From Camillea tinctor (lineage: Eukaryota; Ascomycota; Sordariomycetes; Xylariales; Xylariaceae), in assembly GCA_022578605.1 (NCBI GenBank), contig MU394135.1, forward strand, positions 81,232 to 145,231: 64,000 bases of DNA, read 5' to 3'. Below, piece by piece: positions 47,701-54,569 of the stretch (position 1 is the first letter of the stretch; each line of letters opens with the position of its first letter). The notes under the pieces were generated by a model. That model saw nothing but the letters and a program-made list of their open reading frames with translations. It ran no database searches and was not told the origin of the DNA. The position numbers and the translations under genes are program-made.

Positions 47701-48341
47701 CAGCATGGCTTGTTCTTGCCCTCGCAGCAAGGAGGGGCAGGGTCTTCCTCCTGAGATGAACAGCATTTATCCATGCACTTGTCCTCGGGGACAGGAGGTT
47801 TGACAGGTTCGGCCTTCTTGCTTGAGCAACATTTGTCTGCGCACTTACCCTCGGGAACAGCAGGCTCGGCAGGTTTAACAGGTTCAACGTCCTTGCTAGA
47901 GCAGCACCCTTTCTTGCATGCCTCAGGGGAGACCACAGGTTTGTCCACACGAGGCTTGTCAGAGCAGCATCCTTTCTGGCATGCTTCAGAGGTGATCACG
48001 GGTTTTGCCTCACGGGGCTTGTCAGAACAGCACCCTTTCTGGCAGGTCTCGGGGGAGGTCACAGGCTTATCCTCACGAGGCTTGTCAGAAGAACAACATT
48101 GGTCTTTGCATGACTGCACGGCAGGAGGCTTATCGCCGCATGAAGGCTTACTACCCCCGCAGCATCCTTTGTCGGTTGGTGTGTCCTCTGTCTTGCTACC
48201 ACAGCAAGAATCGGTGTCGCTTTGCCCACAATCATCCACGGGGGACTCGACAGGTGCGGTGGGTGAGGAACCACAACAACCACTAGCACACGGTTTTTGC
48301 TCGGGAGCCTCTTCTTTCGGACCACAGCAAGAGGTACCCAT
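44787..48341 (-). CDS. crpA: Copper-exporting P1B-type ATPase with metallothionein-like N-terminus (CrpA type)
   Basis: A single exon of 1184 residues, close to the size of Aspergillus CrpA, a plasma-membrane Cu(I) exporter. Residues 1-335 are a cysteine-rich arm with 15 vicinal Cys-Cys pairs, including three tandem 21-residue units (about 100-162, CQKGCCSDKPR type). One heavy-metal-associated domain follows with GMTCTGC at 382-388. Then come the transport helices: TGES at 712-715 (actuator), the ion-binding SCPC at 823-826, the phosphorylation motif DKTGT at 868-872, the P1B-specific HP at 908-909, and GDGTND at 1068-1073. All catalytic residues are present, so the pump should be active. It exports excess Cu and the Cys arm probably binds and delivers or buffers Cu(I). 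Expression is expected to respond to copper in this family. A transposon end lies 262 bp upstream of the start codon. Confidence 0.95.
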   Translation of the reverse strand: MGTSCCGPKEEAPEQKPCASGCCGSSPTAPVESPVDDCGQSDTDSCCGSKTEDTPTDKGCCGGSKPSCGDKPPAVQSCKDQCCSSDKPREDKPVTSPETCQKGCCSDKPREAKPVITSEACQKGCCSDKPRVDKPVVSPEACKKGCCSSKDVEPVKPAEPAVPEGKCADKCCSSKKAEPVKPPVPEDKCMDKCCSSQEEDPAPPCCEGKNKPCCDSTCIERIVSREHPSIDEQGDSASSLRNKRAKCRQRYTEKLAALGCICRALIALGQESCCATKEKTSIERRRSKKNTSGCCSSGPSQSPCSARPKSPIKARSCSSQAQKPACQKGCCGNGKRPPSETIVAKDNSSVKSATVSHESSDNIADPERGLSGKEHVVLSITGMTCTGCETKLRRILGSVPAVTDLKTSLVMSRTEFNLDLANMSVESIVKHLEKTTEFKFERIVTKGSSIEVLPLGDIQAFLDQPLPLGVDSFQLVGKDTVRINFDPQAIGPRDLVEQIFQQECKLAPPSGDPGLAAGSKHVRSVGLMTLLSCILTIPVLVLAWAPLPEREIEYGAASLALATIIQVVIAGPFYPKALKALVFSRVIEMDLLIVLSTSAAYIFSVISFAYLVRGQPLSTGEFFETSTLLVSLIMVGRWVAALARQKAVESISMQSLQASTAQLATEDGEIIREIDARLLQYGDIFTVLPETKIPTDGIVIGGVSEVDESMLTGESRPVEKNIHDQVIAGSINGSGKLVVKLTYLPCENTISTIAGMVDDAKLSKPQIQDVADRVASYFVPMVVALTIITFVAWVGVGVGVRKQSGSEACVQAITFAITVLIVSCPCAVGLAVPMVIVIAGGVAADYGIIFKSAEAIEMAFRTTDVVFDKTGTLTEGNLKVVEEVYDEACEDPSVIRSKVLGLVANSKHPVSAAVAIHLQEQGIASSSVQDVKTVPGKGLTAILNGSTISGGNDRWLEVGHDSRVAAVLAKGYTVFCVTVDSKLYAVFGLSDTVRSDAAEAVSELKKKGVQVSMLSGDDEGAVQEIARKLNLDPENVKSRCSPGDKQLYIQKLLSTPAGDKKRVVVFVGDGTNDAVALTQATIGVHMNSGTDIAKSAADVVLMRPSIKSIVTMVDISRASVLRIAFNFGWSFIYNVLAVLLASGALISARSGASVRIPPEFAGLGELVSVLPVIAIAVGLKWAKF
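47902..48090 (-). repeat. Three tandem 63-bp coding repeats in the copper pump
   Basis: Units at 47902-47964, 47965-48027 and 48028-48090 are similar at DNA level and each encodes 21 residues of the pattern C-Q/K-K-G-C-C-S-(D/S)-K-P-R. Being a multiple of three, the array can grow or shrink without breaking the frame. Confidence 0.85.
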
Positions 48342-48603
48342 TATTGATGGAAATTTTCACGATGTCTTGGTGCAATTTTCTTGTTTCTTTTTTTTTTTAA
48401 TGTTACTGTTATACGATTCGTGAGGAGAAGAAGGGAAAAAAGAAGAAGAAGAGAAGTGGTACAAGATAAAGATGAGTTGTCACGCCATTAATATGCTAGA
48501 TTAAGCGTGTTCCCCATATCACATGCGACTTACACTGCATGTTGCCGGGGTGTTACAGACCAGACCAAAACTGGGTTGTTTGGTTCATCCGAATACGGAG
48601 GTA
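48342..48603 (-). promoter_or_regulatory. crpA: Short upstream region of the copper pump, bounded by a transposon
   Basis: Only 262 bp separate the pump's start codon from the left terminal repeat of the transposon. The tract contains a poly-T/A stretch (48386-48398) and GAAGAAGAAG-type purines. No copper-factor site can be assigned with certainty by eye. Confidence 0.5.
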
Positions 48604-48707
48604 CACTCGTTTCGAAACAATAAGTCGCGCCCTACAATTTTTTTCTACTTACACACACACAATTTTTTTGACACGCGCGACACGCGCATTTTTTACACTT
48701 TCAACCT
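48604..48707 (+). repeat. Left terminal inverted repeat
   Basis: Begins CACTCGTTTCGAAACAATAA and ends CACTTTCAACCT. It matches the reverse complement of 53527-53630 over all 104 bp with five substitutions and no gaps. It contains an A/C-rich microsatellite-like part (CACACACACA) and GACACGCGC doublets. Confidence 0.92.
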
Positions 48708-49120
48708 ATAATACCATTTATCTTAACATTCAATTCCATTTAATGAAGCCATCATTTTGCAGGCAATTTTATCGTGAAAAGCGCCTTTAGAGGTTTAGGA
48801 CCTCTCGACTTATATAAAAAGCTATTTTTGCCAATGCTACCTCTTTCTTATGGCTTTAGTCTTGCAAGAACTGTTGAAGCGGCTGGAATCCTTCTTGATT
48901 TGCAAAGTAATGCTTTATATTATGATAATGCCTTTTCGTAACTAACTTGTAATTAGATTTACTTGTTGAAATCTTGACTCCTTCGTCGCCATCTCTGCGT
49001 CCTTGCTCTATTTTACGGGCAAAAGGGCAGCTTCTTCGACTTCCATCTTTAGCCCTAGGCCGCACACGCTCCTCTTTTAGGCGAATTCGTATTGACGAGA
49101 CCGCTAACTAGACCTTAATA

Positions 49121-51308
49121 ATGCCTCTAAGGCGTACTCGAAAGCTTTTGTTTAAGGCGGCGGAGAGTGGATCTCGCAACAACACCTCTCATTAAAAAGC
49201 AGTTCGAAAACGAGCCGCTGCTGTTAAGAAGGCATCTTAGGCAAAGCCTACACTTAGGCCTACCTATCGAGGTAGCTGCCAAAAAAAGCAGCTAGTAAGA
49301 CACGATTTATTACAAGAATCATTTTCTTGAGAGGAGGATAACGATGACAGCAACAATAACGATAGTAGCGCTGTTTTTGAAGACGATGACGATAGTGATA
49401 GCAACGATGATGGCGCTGATACTGCCACTGGTGCTGCTATAGATAACGATGATGGCGCTGATGTTGTTATTGATGTTGTTACTGATGCTGCTACTGGTGC
49501 TAATGATGAAATGGTTAGTGAGGATGAAGATGTTGCTACTCTTATTTCTTTTTTAGTAGCCACACTAGAGGCTTTTACTATTGAGGTTTTTAGTTAGATC
49601 CGCGTTATTATTAACGGCAAATCTCTTAAATTACAGCCGCAAAATGAACGCAGGTCTTTTAAAGTAACCAGCGCTGATGATATCGACTATTACGCCATTC
49701 GCCAACAATCTAAACCTACAAACAACGTCTAAGACCTTATTACTTTACGGCTCAAGGCATATATAAACGAGGAAACGAGAGGGTGTGACTGGTCTTTTTT
49801 ATGGACACATATACAAGTTGGAAAGCTGTTTGCTAGGCGAGATGCCGCGTATGAATGCAATCTTAAGGTATCTCGCATTTATCCTTACGGCAGGGTAGAT
49901 AGAGATGAGGTCTTAGATGCTATTAGCTACCTTAAACTACCTTATTTTATTATACTTACTTACTGCTTTACTTTAAATGAGGTATTTGTCCTAGTTACTC
50001 TAGCATTTAGGGTTTGATAAGACCTAGAGCTTAGAAGCTTTTTTGGAATTACAGAGAAACCTTGCTATTGGACATCTTTATAGCAACGTAATAATACCCT
50101 CCTTGGTGTTGAGGATTTCTTTATTCGGCGCCTTTATCTAACACTAGCTTCGATCCTTTAAGGCCCTTCGATTTCTTAAGGCCTTATTAGGCATCATTTT
50201 ATGCCCTTTGCCGGTATGGTGAGCGCCTAGACTGCTAGATGGGGACTCTATACGTCCTTTGAAAACTCGTTGATTTGCAATAAGGGCGCTTTATGCCTAA
50301 ACTATACTAAGCCGCCGCAATTTTGCTAGATCGAGAATGAAACTACACACTACTTTTTCACGATGACTGATATTACTAAATGGGCCGAGGACATTATAAG
50401 CAACCAAGCCGTCTTTGCAAAGCCCCTGTTATGGCTATACACGAGATTCCTTGACGCAGCTAAAGAAAAGCAGGCACGTAAAGCAAGGTATGATAACGTA
50501 AAAAGTTGGGAGGCTAAAAGTGGCTTTTTAATAGGTCCTTTGATGAGATAACTAAAAAAAAAACATTAACACTAAAACCTTCACATTATCCAGACGGTTT
50601 AGAATAACTTTGGAGACCAGTTTATGGGGGCTTTGATGGATGGAATTACGGACCGCATCTTTAACCAACGTGGAGGTGCAAAAGGGAGCGTATACACGCT
50701 GCCAGGGACCTGCGAGAATGCTTCAATGGACCAGCTACTCCCTATGCTGTCATATACATTTAACACCCCTTTCATATCTCTCTTTATTTGCAGTTTATCG
50801 CTGCCAATACCAGAAAATGTAGATAATGAGACCTTGCTAGCGAGATTGGTAAAGGCTTTTGCACATAAACTGCTAGAAAAGATGGGCTAAATAAAGGATT
50901 TATACTAAGAGCTTAATAGCAACGATATAACTATTTAGTAGATCCGCCATCTTTTAGAGACCTAGTATATAGCTAGGCAGATTTCTTAGGAGGTATTTAT
51001 TCCGTTTAGGTTTTATACTAAGCAATACCTGAAGAATGCCGTTGAATTTTAAGGGGTTTTTGGAGGTGAAAGGTTTTGAAGCCATCTAAATACTAGTAAG
51101 TTACAGTCCTTTCTTAATAACTAGTGTTTAACATCAATAAGGGACCTTACCTTTGCCTTGCTCACAGCCGAAAACACTAACGATTTACGATGCCTTCGAT
51201 ACATAACTACGTCGTCGTCTCTTTAATACCCCTGGCTTGGACACTCCCGTCGACGAGGGTGGTGAATGGAGGCAACGAATAACCCTTGATTTAGAGGAGG
51301 AGTTATGA
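49121..51308 (+). pseudogene. Passenger gene relic of the transposon, family not recognised
   Basis: From ATG at 49121 one frame runs to 50551 (477 codons) with about 12 in-frame stops and no frameshift. The sequence is plainly protein-like: a basic N-terminus (MPLRRTRKLLFKAAESGS), a D/N-rich acidic region encoded around 49340-49530, then blocks such as RGCDWSFLWTHIQVGKLFAR, GRVDRDEVLDAISYLKLPYF and TDITKWAEDIISNQAVFAKP. After a probable intron at about 50550-50590 the same frame continues (FGDQFMGALMDGITDRIFNQ, later FIPFRFYTKQYLKNAVEF) to about 51150, and another frame gives a C-terminal end (LFNTPGLDTPVDEGG) closing at 51308. Stops fall where Gln, Arg or Trp codons would fit. I cannot name the family; it is not obviously the DUF3435 tyrosine recombinase of Starship elements. 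It is too long to be an ordinary Tc1 component. Confidence 0.6.
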
Positions 51309-51343
51309 GGAGGGAGGAGTTATGAGGAGATGGGAAGGGCTAA

Positions 51344-51436
51344 CTACCTACTTAAGAAGCGCGAGTATGTACTTTACGCGCTAATGACTAAAGAAACTGG
51401 GGCTGGAGTACATACTTGCGCTTTTTAGGCAGGTAG
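51344..51436. repeat. MITE-like palindromic repeat, copy 1
   Basis: A 93-bp unit with about 30-bp inverted ends: CTACCTACTTAAGAAGCGCG on the left pairs with the reverse complement of GCGCTTTTTAGGCAGGTAG on the right, followed inward by AGTATGTACT and its inverse. The middle carries CTGGGGCTGG. A second copy lies 25 bp downstream. Confidence 0.75.
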
Positions 51437-51460
51437 CTGACTTTAGGGACTAGCAGATGT

Positions 51461-51565
51461 AGCTAATTACTTACCTAAGAAGCGCGAATACGTACTTTAC
51501 GCATCAATGACTAAGGAAATTGGGGCTGGAGTACATACTTGCGCTTTTTGGGCAGGTAGTTAGCT
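51461..51565. repeat. MITE-like palindromic repeat, copy 2
   Basis: A direct second copy of the 51344 unit, about 85% similar by eye, with slightly longer inverted ends (AGCTAATTACTTACC against GGCAGGTAGTTAGCT). The two copies share orientation. It could form a long hairpin. Confidence 0.75.
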
Positions 51566-52154
51566 ACATTTAATGGTCTTTAAGGTTAGCCTGTTTGCTT
51601 TTTATGGGATATAATGTGTGGAATAGATGGTGTGTGTAATAGACGGAGAGGGTTTAGTATGTAAAATGGTAGGTCTTATTATAATATAAACAAGTGATTT
51701 TAATTTATTCTAAATGTTGTTATAATGAATAAAGTTGAAATTATAAACTATGGATTATTAGTCATTTTTGGTACAACTTTTTAGGTGTAAACGCACTTTA
51801 AATGGAAGTACCTTTTTGGCTTTTAGTTGCAACCTTATTGCCATTGCAAATGAATTGCAAATGGAATTACATTAATGGAATTACATCTTATTTGCAAATG
51901 GAATTTTAATTTATTTATAAGGGGGTTTATAATTCCTTATATTATAACCTTTTATATGATAACACCATAACTACTATTATGACTACCACCATAACTACCA
52001 TTATGACCACTACTACCATAACCCCTAACTAAACTAGGCTATATAAACCTACATATTACTGGGAAAAAAATGGGAAAGCGGTGAGGCTATTTAGAAATTA
52101 TTATATTAACGCAATATTGAAAAAAAAACCAAAAAAAATAAAGGAAAAAGGATA

Positions 52155-52244
52155 CCTCCCTTAGGAATTGAACTTGGAACATCCCGCCGTGTCCTACCTA
52201 TAAGCAATGGAGGTAGCGAGCGCTATACTTTTAGACCAGGGGGG
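52155..52244 (-). pseudogene. tRNA-like pseudogene segment, probably with an intron
   Basis: On the minus strand a 90-bp segment can be laid out as a tRNA. The acceptor arms GCCCCCC and GGGAGGT pair with one mismatch and one wobble; a D-arm-like GGTCTAAAAGTATAGCG follows; the anticodon stem CTCGC pairs with GCGGG around a long loop that would hold an intron; and the T-loop is TTCAATT. The T-stem halves CCAAG and CCTAA no longer pair, but each differs by C/T or G/A changes from CCGGG/CCCGG. The anticodon is not certain. It may be a dead tRNA or the head of a tRNA-derived SINE. Confidence 0.4.
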
Positions 52245-52363
52245 CTAGTTACTATAGAAGCCTTTAATTTAGATATATAAGCTTTTTAAAGGTTAAACTT
52301 TATTATAACTTTATTTTACCATATAGCGCCCTTTATAATGACTACTTTCGCTCACTATTACTC

Positions 52364-53429
52364 TTATTTGAGGTTACAGCTAGCATTTGCGTGCCGAAAT
52401 AGCCCTTGAATCTCATCTCGTCGCTGGCTGACTTCGTGGACGCAGTTAGTAAGGAATAACGTGAAGTCCTCCTCGCTAGTGAAGTCTCCTTGCTTTTACT
52501 TTAGGTGCCTGCGTATATACGCTTTTAGCAAACTGAAGAATCCTTTAATAGGGTTGAATTTTGGCGAGTAAGGTGGCAGATACTGGAGCTTGCGGACGCC
52601 ACCGTCTTTTACCATTGTGTAGATCTCTTGGGAGTGATGAAAGGAGGCGTTATCCATTACTAGGACTGAACGGGGGCCAGGGAATGGGTTTATTAAGGGG
52701 ATGACACTGTTCCGCAACTAGAGAGTGAAACCCTCCTTAGTTGTTGAACTTTGATATACCAAGCTGGTGATAATTCCATTTATTGTAATAGCTGGTAATA
52801 TATTAAAGCGGTGCCTTTTTTTTAAGACCTTCTTGATAAATGGAGTATCCCCTTTCGGCGCCTAACCGTATCTGCGACTCCCATCTCGTTTATTAACACC
52901 AGATTCATCCACAAAGACAAACATTTTAGATGTAAACGTTGACGTTTGATATAGATATAGAAGTTGCTGATTTTTATTGGCTTGAGATGCTTTTATTTTC
53001 AGCTGTTTTCGAGACCAGTCAGTGGCCTTGAGTTGCTTCGAGATGGTCGAGATACTAACGTACACCTGGCAGGCCTCCGCAAGAAACCATTGCATTTTGT
53101 CGAGGTATAGGTTTGGATGATACACTAATTCTTCCTTTAGTTGCTAATTAGTATAGAAAGGTTAGTTATAATCAGCTATTTGAAAGTAAACGGCAACGAA
53201 CCTCTAAAGCCCACGGCGATAACCTAACTGCATTGGAACCCGTTTTGCCGTATGCTGGAAATAGCTTCCCTGAAGCATCGTACTGGCGCCTATATCGTTG
53301 AATAGTCCTAATGTTGCAAGCAAAATGGTCTGCAATCTCCTGGTTAGTTAAGGAGTTTTCTGATAGCATGACTAAAAGTCTAGCCTTTTCTACAACCGTA
53401 AGTCGATGGCGTTTGGTTAAAGAAAGCAT
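52364..53429 (-). pseudogene. Tc1/IS630-type (DDE_3) transposase relic
   Basis: Exon 1 starts at ATG 53429 with a helix-turn-helix region (LTVVEKARLLVMLSENSLTN, then IADHFACNIRTIQRYRR). A short intron (donor GTTCGT, acceptor AATTAG, about 53153-53202) joins to LKEELVYHPNLYLDKMQWFL, the typical block before the catalytic core. The first Asp is in FVFVDESG, the second in VLVMDNASFHHS. The third catalytic position, normally E in NPIE, reads K (LPPYSPKFNPIKGFFSLLK). Three in-frame TAG codons interrupt the core (after RRYG, FTL and RRHLK). The C-terminus ends ANASCNLK at 52366-52364. The enzyme family cuts and pastes DNA at TA sites. This copy cannot be active. Confidence 0.85.
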
Positions 53430-53526
53430 TATTTATAAAGAAATGATAGTTAATTCCACGTTGTTATAAAGATTTCGAAATCATTGCGTAGTCTCGTGGG
53501 TTGAAGAGAGAGTTGTAAATACAATA

Positions 53527-53630
53527 AGGTTGAAAGTGTGAAGAATGCGCGTGTTGCGCGTGTCAAAAAAATTGTGTGTGTGTGAGTAGAAAAAAATTGT
53601 GGGGCGCGACTTATTGTTTCGAAACGAGTG
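53527..53630 (-). repeat. Right terminal inverted repeat
   Basis: Inverted partner of 48604-48707. The five differences are all transitions; in four of them the left copy has T where the right copy, read inverted, has C. It starts about 100 bp outside the transposase start codon and so contains or borders its promoter. Confidence 0.92.
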
Positions 53631-54569
53631 ATAAGCTAACCTTTACCTAGCTAATTAAGCTGATTGATCATAGTAAAACCAGCAGGGGGGAAGGATATAT
53701 TAGCCATGCAGCATTTCTATATATAAAGCGGAGCATATATCATAACCTACATTAAAACTACAGCTTACGATGAGTTGAAGGTTACAAATGTCTCCCTATC
53801 ATCAACGTCACGAGGCAATGACTAGCATAACCCTTTTATCCCAAGTCGAGCAACACGACAGTGTCAATCGTTTAAAAAGAATCAAATGTTGAAATAACTG
53901 CAAGCATTGAAATTCATCAGCTTCTCTGTTAATGTGCTTATGTATCTCAAAGCTAAATCAAAAGGGGGGAAGAAACGAAGATGATAAAGGGGTAAGACAT
54001 CTTACGGAGTACGATGTAGTTATTTTCCCGGAAATGGATCAGTTCTTGCGACCAGTTGGTGATTTATGTCTGTGGCGGGCTTATATGGTGCAGTTTATGT
54101 GGTATTCAGCATCATCACGCGGTACGACACTGATGTATGTCTTGGATCATTACAATGTTCTTTACTATGGGATATCGTATTTCCGCGTCTCTGCATTTTC
54201 TCAACCCCGTACGACGCGCCCCAGAGATAGTGATGCAGAAAATATGCTCAAACAACCGTGAACCTCAACTCCTTTTCCTTTTCCACTTCCTCTGATTCCT
54301 TCCAAAGCCCACTCGACACAGTAGCAAATACTACACTTCATGCAATATTGGCAAGACAGTACATTGTCCAAAATACTCTCTAGAAAGAGTTTCAAGCAGT
54401 ATAATCCGGCTGACCTCATAGAGCCAGGGCGACGATAATTACTCGAAAACGCCACCAATAACTAGGTAGAGAGGCACCGCGCGTCGTATGGCCGTCCCCA
54501 AAGTACCTCTGTTCCTCATCGCCAGCTATACCGTATTCTGAATACCCACCCAGGCCAGCCAACTCGATC
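53631..54569. other. Gene-free stretch
   Basis: About 0.9 kb between the transposon and the ankyrin gene's 3' end. A 109-codon plus frame at 53932-54261 has no motif or splice support. Confidence 0.5.

Larger units (their letters stand above)
48604..53630. mobile_element. 5-kb terminal-inverted-repeat DNA transposon, decayed, with Tc1/IS630-type transposase and a passenger gene
   Basis: The element is bounded by 104-bp inverted repeats that differ at five positions. Inside, a Tc1/IS630-type transposase relic reads leftward from the right end and a much larger unrecognised gene relic reads rightward from the left end, so both point inward. Two short palindromic repeats and a tRNA-like segment lie between them. 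The size is far above the usual 1.3-2.5 kb of Tc1-like elements, so it may be a composite or a larger family. The left flank ends in TA; the right flank reads ATA, so the expected TA target duplication is recovered only with one extra base. Stops without frameshifts suggest mutation by a RIP-like process. Confidence 0.82.

Noticed and set aside
49264..49563. A 99-codon minus-strand S/A/T-rich frame
   Set aside because: It is the antisense of the acidic GAT/GAC-rich region of the passenger relic, not an independent gene.
48604..53630. A Starship-type element with a DUF3435 captain
   Set aside because: Starships lack terminal inverted repeats of this kind, are much larger, and the passenger relic shows no recognisable tyrosine-recombinase residues by eye.
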